This document shows, piece after piece, positions 23,445 to 32,181 of a stretch of DNA of 64,000 nt. Source of the stretch: JACQLN01 sp049274895 (GTDB taxonomy: Bacteria > Patescibacteriota > Minisyncoccia > JACQLN01); NCBI GenBank assembly GCA_049274895.1, contig JBASTM010000011.1:1-64000 (forward strand). Reading direction: 5' to 3'. The notes under the pieces were generated by a model. The model saw only the letters and a program-made list of their open reading frames with translations. It ran no database searches and was not told where the DNA came from. Both the position numbers and the translations under genes were made by a program. The first letter of the stretch is position 1. The number at the start of each line of letters is the position of its first letter.

Positions 23445-24158
23445 TTATATTTCACCCATCATTCTTTCGGCCAAAAGCCAATCTGCCGGGCTATCTATGT
23501 TAACACTGTATTTTTCGGCCATGGGATAAATAACCGCTTTGTCGCCGTAGAAATTGGGATTGTCCGGATGGGATAATAGTTCGGTTTTGAACAAATAAAT
23601 CGCGCCGTTATGGTAATAGGTTTTTTTTGGAAAACTTTGGCGTCTGGGGATGCGTTTATGCAACGGCTCTCGGCTGGTTAAAAGCTTAGCCCAACCGGTT
23701 TCGTCTTCCGCCACCGCCCAATAGGGGCTAAAGTGGCCGGGAATCTCCGACATACTGACCACCGAATCCGCTCCTCTAGTTATAAAAAGCTCTAAGGCCT
23801 CTTTAATATGCCAAGTTTGGCGCAGCGGCGCCGTGGGCTGAAGCAACATAACAGCATCGGGCTGGTAATCTTGATTTTCTTTAAGCCAGGAAACGGCATG
23901 TTGGAGTACCGGCAGATGGGGCGTGCCGTCCTGGGCTAAATCCGCCGGGCGCATAAACGGCACATCCACGCCGTATTTCTTGGCCACCTCGGCGATTTCG
24001 GTGTCGTCGGTGCTTAAGATAATGCGGTCAAAAACACCCGACTCCTGCGCAGTTTTTATGGTATAGGCAATCAAAGGCTGTCCACATAAATCGTTTATGT
24101 TTTTGCGGGGTATGCCTTTGGACCCGCCCCGAGCAGTAATAATTCCGAGTATTTTCAT
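23445..24158 (-). CDS. neuA: CMP-nonulosonate cytidylyltransferase (NeuA-like) 1
   Basis: A 237-residue cytidylyltransferase that activates a nonulosonic acid with CTP. The N-terminal nucleotide loop is ITARGGSKGIPRKNI (residues 7-21), followed by LILSTDD-type IILSTDDTEIAEVA, the LLQPTAPLRQ substrate segment and, near the C-terminus, NIDSPADW. It follows the NeuC-like gene by 17 bp. A second, only moderately similar copy lies at 29730-30449. Whether they act on different sugars cannot be decided here. Confidence 0.9.
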   Translation of the reverse strand: MKILGIITARGGSKGIPRKNINDLCGQPLIAYTIKTAQESGVFDRIILSTDDTEIAEVAKKYGVDVPFMRPADLAQDGTPHLPVLQHAVSWLKENQDYQPDAVMLLQPTAPLRQTWHIKEALELFITRGADSVVSMSEIPGHFSPYWAVAEDETGWAKLLTSREPLHKRIPRRQSFPKKTYYHNGAIYLFKTELLSHPDNPNFYGDKAVIYPMAEKYSVNIDSPADWLLAERMMGEI

Positions 24159-24175
24159 ATTTTATTCGCGTGGGG

Positions 24176-25423
24176 TCATAAATCGTTAAATGATTTTTGA
24201 ATATCTAAATCAACTGTAGCAAGTATACTGGCCATATTGGAAGCAGTGTTCCCCCAACCGAACATATCGCTTTTTGGGTACTGACCGTGACTGATCTGAA
24301 ACGCCATCGCTTTTTTAAGCGAATCGGCGTTACCTTCAACTTCTAAAACATTCTCACCCTTTTCCCTTTTATTCTGCCGCAAACCCGCTAAAACAACGGG
24401 TGTGCCAAAATAAGCGCCCTCCCGAATAAAACTGGAGGAATTGCCTACGGCGCAGGCGGTATTTTTTAGGTATTTGTAAAAATCGTCCGGGTGGAGATGT
24501 TTGGTAAAAAAAACATCTTGGGGTTTTTCGTTTTCTAGCCAATTTCTGACGGCACTACCCAGCACATCAGAACCGGCGTCAATGTTGGAACCCAAAATTA
24601 CTTTTGGCCAGGGCAGTTCTTTTAAGGCCAAGATGAGATTGGTGACCAGTTTGATATTCCCCTCTTGAGAGTCGGTAGCCACGGGATGGACCAAAACTAA
24701 GATATAGGGTTGATTTACATTCAAGCCAGGAAAAACTCTTGGCGGGATCGTAAAATCAATCTTGGCCACAGCGTCTATGGCTGGTGAACCCACCGCAAAA
24801 ACTTTACCGGGATCCTCGCCCATTTGGATCACCCGCCGTCGGCTGGATTCGGTGGAAGTAAAATGAATATGGGCCAGTTTGGTAATGGCATGCCGGATAC
24901 TTTCATCAATTGTTCCCGAAACATCGCCGCCTTCATTGTGGGCTATGGGAACGTTCAGGTAAGAAGCCGCGATGGCCACCGCCAACATTTCAAAACGGTC
25001 GGCGTTCACAAAAACAATGTCGGGTTTTATTTTTTTGATTTCCTCGACTAATCTTTCTACGCCCAAACCCACTGTTTTAGCCATAGTTTCCGATTTGCCC
25101 CCGTCAAAAAATATAGGCGCGTATGATTCTATTTCAAAACCGTCTTTGATTAAATTCTGGGCCAAAAAATCGTTTCTAAAAACATAATCTTGTCCGGCCC
25201 ACGACCTTAGACGCGCCAACACATACCACGGCCCGGCGGCCACCCACGATCGCGGCCGGCTGTGGGCGATATTCTTAAAAAAATAGCCGTAAGCCGCCGG
25301 CACGCCCACGATTATTTTCAAATCCAAAGCTGGATGATTTTTAATGGCGTCAAGCACCGGCCGCAACCGGCCGTAATGCGCCCGGTTAAAAATCGGCACC
25401 AGAATTTTTCTTTTGGGATTCAT
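24176..25423 (-). CDS. Hydrolysing UDP-sugar 2-epimerase, NeuC/LegG-like
   Basis: A 415-residue GT-B-fold enzyme of the UDP-GlcNAc 2-epimerase family. NeuC-type members release ManNAc, or the diacetyl form for LegG, for condensation by NeuB. Seen are KILVPIFNRAHYGRLRPVLD at the start, VFVNADRFEMLAVAIAA with DRFEM, HNEGGDVSGTIDESIRHAI, VGSPAIDAV and the C-terminal VGNSSSFIREGAYFGTPVV with the UDP-binding residues. The length is slightly over the usual 370-390 residues. It sits between neuB- and neuA-like genes, which fits the nonulosonate path. Confidence 0.9.
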   Translation of the reverse strand: MNPKRKILVPIFNRAHYGRLRPVLDAIKNHPALDLKIIVGVPAAYGYFFKNIAHSRPRSWVAAGPWYVLARLRSWAGQDYVFRNDFLAQNLIKDGFEIESYAPIFFDGGKSETMAKTVGLGVERLVEEIKKIKPDIVFVNADRFEMLAVAIAASYLNVPIAHNEGGDVSGTIDESIRHAITKLAHIHFTSTESSRRRVIQMGEDPGKVFAVGSPAIDAVAKIDFTIPPRVFPGLNVNQPYILVLVHPVATDSQEGNIKLVTNLILALKELPWPKVILGSNIDAGSDVLGSAVRNWLENEKPQDVFFTKHLHPDDFYKYLKNTACAVGNSSSFIREGAYFGTPVVLAGLRQNKREKGENVLEVEGNADSLKKAMAFQISHGQYPKSDMFGWGNTASNMASILATVDLDIQKSFNDL

Positions 25424-25425
25424 AA

Positions 25426-26535
25426 TTAAACTATCATTTCGGGAGTTATCGGCTGGTGCCTGGCAATATCCGTTTGGGCAACTCTGCCAACTACAGTTTC
25501 AAACTTTTCCGACGGTAAACCGGCCAAATGCGCCTGCGGCCTCATCGCCCCCACCAACTCGCGAGTTACCATAGAACCGGCCGGAATATCTTCCAGCGCC
25601 ACCAAAGTTTTCCTAAAAAACGGCCGGAACTGGGCTTCACCTTCTTGTAAGGTTTTAGCCGAATCGCCCAACCCGGCCCTGACAATATCTTTGGAAAGAT
25701 ATTCTTCCTTTTTATATGGATCCGATTCCAGTTCTCTGATGCCGCCGACCAAACTAGCCAACTCCGAAGGCGTCATGGCCACCTTATGATCCGAACCCCA
25801 CAAATCACGGCTCAAAGAAAAATGTTTTTCGATGATGGTCGCGCCCAACGCCACCGCGGCCAGAGCCGAATCAATGCCAATAGAGTGGTCCGAAAAACCT
25901 ATCGGGATATTGTACCTCTCTCTAAAAAAATTGACGGTACCCAGTTGCAATTCCTCCGGCGGGCAGGGATATTTGGAGACGCAATGCAGTAAAGCCAACT
26001 CGGCGCCTCGCCGGCTTAAAAAATCAACCGCGAGGTCAACCTCTTCCAAAGTGCTCATACCGGCCGAGATAATAATGGGCTTATCCGACGCGGCCAGGTA
26101 ATCCAGCATTACAAAATCCAAAATATCGCCCGAGCCGACTTTCCATAAATCCACGCCGACTTCCTCGTTCAAAAGCTTGGCCGCGCCGCGGCTCATAGGT
26201 GTGGAGAAAAAAATTATGCCTAAGTCGTCGCAGTATTTTTTTAATTCCCGCCAGAACCACACCGGTGTGGCCAAAGTGTTTCTTTTGACCCAGTTATACC
26301 TGTCCGCGCCCTTAAAATGCGGCGCGACAACATTGATATCAGCTTGTTCGTCTGCCACGGTATGGGTTTGAAACTTAACCGCGTCGGCTCCGGTTTCTTT
26401 AGCCAGCCGCGCCAGCTCTTTGGCATTTTCTAAATAGACCTCCACCGGCTGATCCACCTCGGTCTGGATAAAACCCTTACCCACCTCGGCCACCATAAAA
26501 ACCCCATCGCCGATTATATTTGATAATTTATTCAT
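25426..26535 (-). CDS. neuB: Nonulosonate synthase (NeuB-like) with SAF domain
   Basis: A 369-residue synthase that condenses phosphoenolpyruvate with a hexosamine to give a C9 acid. The TIM-barrel domain (1-270) shows GADAVKFQTH, IIFFSTPMS, DLWKVGSGD, ISAGMSTLEEV, LLHCVSKYPCPPEELQL and IGFSDHSIGIDSALAAV. The C-terminal antifreeze-like SAF domain (about 305-369) begins FRKTLVALEDIPAGSMVTRE and is the usual lid over the active site. This is a complete NeuB/LegI/PseI protein. It overlaps the second NeuB-like gene by 4 bp (ATGA). Confidence 0.93.
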   Translation of the reverse strand: MNKLSNIIGDGVFMVAEVGKGFIQTEVDQPVEVYLENAKELARLAKETGADAVKFQTHTVADEQADINVVAPHFKGADRYNWVKRNTLATPVWFWRELKKYCDDLGIIFFSTPMSRGAAKLLNEEVGVDLWKVGSGDILDFVMLDYLAASDKPIIISAGMSTLEEVDLAVDFLSRRGAELALLHCVSKYPCPPEELQLGTVNFFRERYNIPIGFSDHSIGIDSALAAVALGATIIEKHFSLSRDLWGSDHKVAMTPSELASLVGGIRELESDPYKKEEYLSKDIVRAGLGDSAKTLQEGEAQFRPFFRKTLVALEDIPAGSMVTRELVGAMRPQAHLAGLPSEKFETVVGRVAQTDIARHQPITPEMIV

Positions 26536-27509
26536 GATTCAAAAACTTTTTTATCGTCCCAATTATAAACCCATTCACCGCCGACCAGACTGGCGAAACG
26601 GCCGCGGTAATAATCGCGGTTAAGCATCTCGGTATGGGTCATATCCCTTTCGGCTAAACCAAGCATGGTTTTCCATTCTGGAATTTCTTTGGACACGATT
26701 GATTTTTGTTCCTCTGGCGATAATTTTGCAAAAGAAGAAAGCTCTTTTAATTGCGCTGGGTTTATAGAAACCGGCCCGTCTTTGGTTTTATCGGCTTCAA
26801 GAACCGTAAAATGCCTTTCCACATAATCAGCGCCGAGCATCATGGCTACCTTGGCCATTTTAATTCCGTCTCGGGCAATTAAAGAATGATCTGACCAACC
26901 CACCGAAGGCGTAAATTGGCGCAACCATTCCAGCCGGGCCAAGTTAGCCATGGCCGCGGTGTTGGGATAACTCGTTACGCAATGCAAAAAGGTGAATTTT
27001 TTGTTTTTTGATTTTAACAGCTCGGCTGTTTTTTTAATCTCATCGTCAAACGAAGCGCCGGTGGAAACAATCAAGTGATCAAATTTTTCGGCCAGTTCCA
27101 AAATCATCTGGTGGCTGCCGCAGTCGTAACTCGCCACCTTAACCAGTTTTTCTCCTTTATACGGCAGTAAAGTCGCTAGAGGAATCCTGTTTCTGGAAAA
27201 AACTGTGAGCATCGGCGTTATGCCGACTCGATTACACTCCTCCACAAAAAACCGGTAATCGGCTTCGGTCAAGTCCAGCAACTTCATCCGTTCAAACTCT
27301 GCCTGATACGGCCGCTTGATGGTTTTTCTAACACCGTTATGTTCTTCCAACCCTTCATCAAATCTCTCGCGGGGTGTGAGATCCTCCGAAAAAATTATTT
27401 GACCCTTCACAATATCCGCCCCGTTTTCCTTGGCGGCGTAAATCAGATCTTTAAGAACTTGGCGCTCGCCGTTGTGATTTTGACAAATTTCTACGATGAT
27501 TTTAGCCAT
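26532..27509 (-). CDS. Second NeuB-like synthase, SAF domain missing
   Basis: A 325-residue NeuB-family barrel: AKIIVEICQNHNGERQVLKD, GADIVKGQIIFSED, KVASYDCGSHQMI, LIVSTGASFDDEI, FLHCVTSYPNTAAMANLARL, VGWSDHSLI and YVERHFTVLEADKTKDGPVS. The family's barrel motifs are present but diverged: KFQ becomes KGQ and GSGD becomes SYDCG. The SAF lid domain at the C-terminus is absent; a short tail (YNWDDKKVFES) takes its place. It may be a partner or a synthase for a different acceptor. It is directly upstream of and translationally coupled to the complete NeuB. Confidence 0.88.
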   Translation of the reverse strand: MAKIIVEICQNHNGERQVLKDLIYAAKENGADIVKGQIIFSEDLTPRERFDEGLEEHNGVRKTIKRPYQAEFERMKLLDLTEADYRFFVEECNRVGITPMLTVFSRNRIPLATLLPYKGEKLVKVASYDCGSHQMILELAEKFDHLIVSTGASFDDEIKKTAELLKSKNKKFTFLHCVTSYPNTAAMANLARLEWLRQFTPSVGWSDHSLIARDGIKMAKVAMMLGADYVERHFTVLEADKTKDGPVSINPAQLKELSSFAKLSPEEQKSIVSKEIPEWKTMLGLAERDMTHTEMLNRDYYRGRFASLVGGEWVYNWDDKKVFES

Positions 27510-27575
27510 TGGATTTTACTTTTTTCAGATAACAATACAACCCTAAAATTAACAAATTTGTCTCTTGACATCAAA

Positions 27576-27609
27576 GTATCCTGAGATGGCGATCGCCATC
27601 TCAGGATAC
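27576..27609. terminator. Palindromic terminator with GCGATCGC core
   Basis: A perfect 34-bp palindrome (half-site GTATCCTGAGATGGCGA), 26 bases after the stop of the GT-B-like gene at 27635. Core GAGATGGCGATCGCCATCTC matches that at 17017-17054 except at two symmetric positions. Confidence 0.75.
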
Positions 27610-27634
27610 AAAAACAAGGGCGAAGTAAAAACAA

Positions 27635-28792
27635 TTATCTTTGTAGAAAATCCTCTACAATCATCTTGGTGCAGTATTTATTGCCGTCGTAGGTGCCAAA
27701 ACGATCCAAAAGATTTTTGTTTACCGCCTGGATTTTGGGCTTGAGCGATTCGGCTTGAGATAAAATTTCTTCTAGCGGCTGGCCGCGATAGATTATACCC
27801 AAACCGAGTTTTTCCACGCAAAGATTATTAAAATAAATTTCGGGGTCGTCTTTAGGGTCAAATTCCGGAGAGACAAACGGCGTGCCGGCCAGCATTGAAA
27901 GCCAGACCGAACCCCAACCGCTACGGGCGAACTGGAGCTTGATGTTTGCGTTGGGAATAACATGAGGCAAAAGTTTTTCGCTCCCGGGCACAGCTTGGGT
28001 ATCGTTACTGTAAAGCTTGAGGCCGAGTTTTTGAGCTTCGGCGTAAAGACGTTCCAAACCGGGAATGCCGGTTATGGTCACATAAATACCTTCGGCAATA
28101 TCGTCGTTATTGGGAACCGGCGGATAGATGGTGGGCGGTATTGAAATCTCTTTAAGGTAAGGTCGGCGGCCTTCCAGATAAGAAAAAGTCCCGGGATGGG
28201 CTATGGCCATAAACCGGTATTGGGACTCAATCTCCGAAGCCAAAGGGATAATTCTCCTGACTAATTCCCGATCCACTGCAATCTCTTTTTTAGAAACAGT
28301 TAGAGTATTTTTGAGAATTTCAGAAGTGTGCCCAAAACTGACTCCGTAACTCAATGGCAAGCCATACTTGACCCGACCGGAACGGGATAGCTCCACAACT
28401 ATATCACTGCCGGAAACCACTTTTTTGTTCCCAGCTAAATCCTCTACTTCAATATCGCCCTTTAGATAATTGGCGGCCGCTGAATTGACCTCGGTGAACT
28501 TGTCGGCCCAAATTTGCAAAGCTTGTTCATAGGTGTTATCACCATAGAAAATAGTTTTAAGAATCTCCCCCAACCGAGGGGCTAGCAAAATTTCGCCGGG
28601 ATATTTTTGATTCGCGGAGCTAAACTCCTCCAGCATAATCCGTTTCTGTTTCTCGCCATAAACCCACGGTACGATAATGCCACAGCGTTCCCTACCTTCG
28701 GACTCCAATTGTTCATTTATAGATAGAGCGATCTCTGTGGTTCTCAAATAAGGACCAGTTCCATAAGCAAAATTAGTGACTATATTCTTCAT
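27635..28792 (-). CDS. Putative GT-B-type glycosyltransferase
   Basis: A 385-residue protein without an obvious family name. The start KNIVTNFAYGTGPYLRTTEI resembles a GT-B N-terminal domain. The C-terminal half contains FARSGWGSVWLSMLAGTPFV, with a Gly-rich loop, then SPEFDPKDDPEIYF, as in UDP-sugar-binding sites of GT28-like enzymes. Its place between nonulosonate genes suggests it transfers or modifies such a sugar. It overlaps the upstream hydroxyacid dehydrogenase by 4 bp, so the two are coupled. Confidence 0.75.
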   Translation of the reverse strand: MKNIVTNFAYGTGPYLRTTEIALSINEQLESEGRERCGIIVPWVYGEKQKRIMLEEFSSANQKYPGEILLAPRLGEILKTIFYGDNTYEQALQIWADKFTEVNSAAANYLKGDIEVEDLAGNKKVVSGSDIVVELSRSGRVKYGLPLSYGVSFGHTSEILKNTLTVSKKEIAVDRELVRRIIPLASEIESQYRFMAIAHPGTFSYLEGRRPYLKEISIPPTIYPPVPNNDDIAEGIYVTITGIPGLERLYAEAQKLGLKLYSNDTQAVPGSEKLLPHVIPNANIKLQFARSGWGSVWLSMLAGTPFVSPEFDPKDDPEIYFNNLCVEKLGLGIIYRGQPLEEILSQAESLKPKIQAVNKNLLDRFGTYDGNKYCTKMIVEDFLQR

Positions 28793-29733
28793 CTTTTAAG
28801 ATGTTTGGAAACTAAATCAGCAATATAATCCTGCGTAACTTCCATGGCCTCAAAAGTGGCGCCGCCGACATGGGGCATAATTATAAGGTTTTTATTTTTC
28901 CGAGCGTAATCCACCAAGGAATTGTTTTTAAGGTGAACACCATCGCCTTTTTCATCCCACATTACATCCACCGCCGCGCCGGCGATCCACTTTTGTTTTA
29001 ACGCCTTTTCCAAAACACCATTTTCTACAAGCTCGGCCCGGGCGGTGTTTATAAGATAAGCCGATGGCTTCATTGAACGCAAATGTTTTTCTTTAACAAG
29101 ATTATGAGTGTCGTCAGTGAGTAACACATGTAAAGAAACGATATCGGATTCTTTAAACAAATCTTCCATAGAAACTTTGGCCACTCCCCGCCCTTTCATG
29201 AACCCGGCTGAAACATTGGGATCGCAAGCTAAAACGCTCATGTCGAACGCTTTAGCATACTTGGCCACAATACGCCCGAGTCGGCCAAAACCCAAAAGCC
29301 CGATGGTTTTACCTTTAAGTTGGTGTCCACGCCACTTGATTCTATCCCAGCCACCTTTTTTGACATCATCAAAAGCCCAGGGGATGTTCCTGGAAAGCGA
29401 GAGTATCAAGGCGAAAGTTTCTTCGGCAGTGGAAGGCACGTTTCTTAGAAAGCCCTTGCGGCCGCGCAGGGAAATTAATTTTATGCCGCGAGATTTTATT
29501 TCGGCGAGATCTAGATGATTCATACCCGTGGCTGGAGAGGCGATGATTTTCAAATTTGGAGTTTGATCTAAAAACTTTCTGTCTAGCTGATGCTTAAGCC
29601 CGATAACTAAAACCTCAGCTGATTGTTTTTTTGACCGCGGGGCATCCGACCAAAAACAAACCCGCCCCAGTGATTTATAAATTTCCAGAGCTTTTTTAGA
29701 ATAATCTTTAGGCTCGGTGATTAAAATAGTCAT
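28789..29733 (-). CDS. D-2-hydroxyacid dehydrogenase (SerA-like)
   Basis: A protein of 314 residues from the ATG at 29733, which overlaps the stop of the upstream gene as ATGA. An in-frame start at 29841 would overlap that gene by about 110 bp and is rejected. The NAD-binding motif is GLLGFGRLGRIVAKYA, with the catalytic Arg in NTARAELVENG, the Glu in the following segment, and His in MPHVGGATFEAM. These are the catalytic residues of the D-2-hydroxyacid dehydrogenase family. The C-terminal regulatory domain of SerA is absent. Its substrate is probably a sugar or intermediate of the nonulosonate path; that is inference from position. Confidence 0.88.
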   Translation of the reverse strand: MTILITEPKDYSKKALEIYKSLGRVCFWSDAPRSKKQSAEVLVIGLKHQLDRKFLDQTPNLKIIASPATGMNHLDLAEIKSRGIKLISLRGRKGFLRNVPSTAEETFALILSLSRNIPWAFDDVKKGGWDRIKWRGHQLKGKTIGLLGFGRLGRIVAKYAKAFDMSVLACDPNVSAGFMKGRGVAKVSMEDLFKESDIVSLHVLLTDDTHNLVKEKHLRSMKPSAYLINTARAELVENGVLEKALKQKWIAGAAVDVMWDEKGDGVHLKNNSLVDYARKNKNLIIMPHVGGATFEAMEVTQDYIADLVSKHLKR

Positions 29734-30449
29734 GACAATAACCCTTTGGAAATTAAAAACTCGGCAAACTCCCAATCCAGGGGCGAATCTAGGTCTATAA
29801 TCTCGCCCGCTAAAAACAAGGGTAAAATATTTTCGCCGCACATGGATTTTTTAACCATGACGGTTTCGTAGCGGGTCACATCCACTTGGCCGTAATGATT
29901 GTAAGCCGCCGGCAGTTTTTGCCGCGGCCAGTTGAATGTTTCTTTTTCACCGGCTATGGTCAGCGTGGGTTTTAAAAATCTCTCACCAGCATGAAACATT
30001 TTGTACGGTGTAACTGGCGGCTTAGCCACCGTCCAAACCGCATCGGCATCTTTATCGGCCGCGAGCATTTCTATGGCTTTATCTATATCCGAAGTTTTTC
30101 TGAAAGGATGGGTGGGGCGAAGGTGGGTTATAAAATCGGGCTTATAATTTTCATTTTTCTCTAACCACTCCAAGGCATGCGCCACTACCGGCCAGTCGGG
30201 TGTATGGTCTTGAGCCAATTCGGCCGGGCGGGTAAAAGGAACTTCGCAACCGTATTTTTTAGCTACTTCCGCGATTTCGGCATTATCGGTGGACAAAATC
30301 AAGCGGTCTATGTATTTGGCCGCCTTAGCTTTAGCTATGGTGTGGGCGATCAAAGGCTTGCCGCCCAACATTTTTATATTCTTTTTGGGTATGGACTTGG
30401 ACCCGCCCCGGGCCATTATCAAACCTAAAACTTTGTAATTTTTATACAT
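29730..30449 (-). CDS. CMP-nonulosonate cytidylyltransferase (NeuA-like) 2
   Basis: A 239-residue paralog of the gene at 23445-24158: GLIMARGGSKSIPKKNI at the nucleotide loop, LILSTDNAEIAEVAKKYGCE, RPAELAQDHTPDWPVVAHAL, and at the end DLDSPLDWEFAE. The acceptor-binding middle differs (THLRPTHPFRKTSDIDK and MFHAGERFLKPTL), which suggests another sugar acid. It lies 1 bp after the CBS/dehydrogenase gene. Confidence 0.9.
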   Translation of the reverse strand: MYKNYKVLGLIMARGGSKSIPKKNIKMLGGKPLIAHTIAKAKAAKYIDRLILSTDNAEIAEVAKKYGCEVPFTRPAELAQDHTPDWPVVAHALEWLEKNENYKPDFITHLRPTHPFRKTSDIDKAIEMLAADKDADAVWTVAKPPVTPYKMFHAGERFLKPTLTIAGEKETFNWPRQKLPAAYNHYGQVDVTRYETVMVKKSMCGENILPLFLAGEIIDLDSPLDWEFAEFLISKGLLS

Positions 30450-30450
30450 T

Positions 30451-32175
30451 TTACAACCTCTTATATTTCACACCCTCAACCTTTTTTATTTCTTCTTCTT
30501 TATACAAACCCCAAGTGTCAAAAAACAGAACATTATTGCTGGCCCAGCCTAAAAGCTGGCGCATATTCAAATCTTCAAAGGCCGGGTTATTATTCATCAC
30601 CACCACCGCATCGGCCTTGGTAAATACCTCCTTCGGACTGTGGGAATGTTTGACTCCTAGATGTTTAATAGCGTCCCGCCTGACCACAGGATCATAAATA
30701 TTGATATTATTTATCCCGGACTTTTTTAGTTTTTCCACCAGACTGACAGCCGTAGAACCGCGAATATCCGAAGTCACCGGCCGACCCTTAAAAGCCAGGC
30801 CTAAGATAGCTACTTTGGGAGATTGGCGGTTTTTTGATTTCAAAAACAAATTGACTTCCCGGGCAATAAAATCAACCATGGCTTGGCTGATGCTTCTGGC
30901 ACTCTGGGCCAGTTGGGGTAGGTAGTTGATCTTTTTGGCGCTTTCAATAAACAAGAAAGGATCCTTTTCCAAACAAACTCCGCCCACCCCCGGGCTGGGC
31001 AGAGGCACCTGACCGCGTTCATAACCCCGGTTGGCCGCCTCAATAACACGACTGGTGTTAATGCCCAGCTTATGGCAAATCAAAGCGAGCTCGTTGGCGA
31101 AAGCAAAAGTGACATCGCGATAAACATTATTAACCAATTTAACCATCTCGGCCTCTTCGGGCGAATCCACCAAAACAACCGAGTGGGTCAGGTGATTAAA
31201 AATGTTGGCCGCCAGATCCGCACTGGCCCAATTTAAGCCGCCGATGACCTGCGGCAATTTGCGTAATTCCTCCAAGGCCTTACCCTCCACAGTGCGCTCC
31301 GGAGCAAAAGCCACCAAAAAATCATCGCCGGCTTTCAGGCCTGATTTCTTCTCCAAGATAGGCACAACAACGTTTCTGGTGGTGCCTATGGGCACGGTGG
31401 ATCTTAAAATGACCGCATCGCCAAACTTTAAGACACCACCCAGATTTTCCGCGGCGGATTTTATGTAGCTTAAATCCGGTTTTTTTGTTTTTTTATCCAC
31501 CGGCGTGCCCACGGCGACAAAATAGACATCGCAATTGTTTTCACCTTCAAAATTGGCGGTGATCTTAAAATTAACATTGAGATTATCCTTAAGCAGCTGT
31601 TCCAAACCTTGTTCAAAGAAATGGGGCCTACCTGATTTTAGCGAGTTGGCAACTTTCCTATCGGCATCGTAACCCAAGACCCTAAAACCCAGATCGGCTA
31701 AAGTAACAGCCAAAGTTAGACCCACATAACCCAGCCCCACTACACCCAACTGCTTGAACCTGACATCGCTTTTTTGCCACAAGTCGTAGAAAGAAACCAA
31801 ATCAATAACCTTTTTGTCTTTATCAACTATTATTATCTTGCTAAGGCGATCTTTATGCCAATGTTCTTTTTTAATCTTATTGGAGATGAGCGACAAAATC
31901 TCATGCGAACTTTTGGGCCCCTCGATCAAAAACGGGTTGGGGTTCATAACTTTGGAAACTGGATCCTCCAACGAAATCCCTTTAGACAAACCCCGGCGGA
32001 TATCGCCGTCGGTGGCAATGCCTAAGAGTTTTTTATCGGAAGAAACCACTAAGGCGATGCCGGCCGGCACCAGCGTCCGACTGGATTTGTTCAAAGCCAA
32101 AAACGACAAAACGGATCCAATGGTTGATTTTGGACCCACACAAATCTTCGATAAATTTTTATATCTATCAACCAT
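30451..32175 (-). CDS. Nucleotide-sugar dehydrogenase with N-terminal CBS pair
   Basis: A 574-residue fusion. Residues 1-135 form a CBS-domain pair, with GIATDGDIRRGLSKGISLED and a second repeat around KIIIVDKDKKVIDLVSFYDL. Residues 140-574 are a UDP-sugar 6-dehydrogenase of the WecC/VipA/TviB class: LGVVGLGYVGLTLAVTLADL, FVAVGTPVDKKTKK, STVPIGTTRNVV, FAPERTVEGKALEEL, ANRGYERGQVPLPSPGVGGVCLEKDPF (catalytic Cys) and GLAFKGRPVTSDIRGST. In PtmE-like enzymes of legionaminate synthesis a similar CBS pair is fused to a nucleotidyltransferase, so here it may have been recruited to sense a nucleotide. Confidence 0.9.
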   Translation of the reverse strand: MVDRYKNLSKICVGPKSTIGSVLSFLALNKSSRTLVPAGIALVVSSDKKLLGIATDGDIRRGLSKGISLEDPVSKVMNPNPFLIEGPKSSHEILSLISNKIKKEHWHKDRLSKIIIVDKDKKVIDLVSFYDLWQKSDVRFKQLGVVGLGYVGLTLAVTLADLGFRVLGYDADRKVANSLKSGRPHFFEQGLEQLLKDNLNVNFKITANFEGENNCDVYFVAVGTPVDKKTKKPDLSYIKSAAENLGGVLKFGDAVILRSTVPIGTTRNVVVPILEKKSGLKAGDDFLVAFAPERTVEGKALEELRKLPQVIGGLNWASADLAANIFNHLTHSVVLVDSPEEAEMVKLVNNVYRDVTFAFANELALICHKLGINTSRVIEAANRGYERGQVPLPSPGVGGVCLEKDPFLFIESAKKINYLPQLAQSARSISQAMVDFIAREVNLFLKSKNRQSPKVAILGLAFKGRPVTSDIRGSTAVSLVEKLKKSGINNINIYDPVVRRDAIKHLGVKHSHSPKEVFTKADAVVVMNNNPAFEDLNMRQLLGWASNNVLFFDTWGLYKEEEIKKVEGVKYKRL

Positions 32176-32181
32176 CTGGTG

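Noticed and set aside
28789..29841. Longer start for the hydroxyacid dehydrogenase at 29841
   Set aside because: The extra 36 residues overlap the NeuA-like gene and do not fit the family; the ATGA overlap at 29733 is the natural start.
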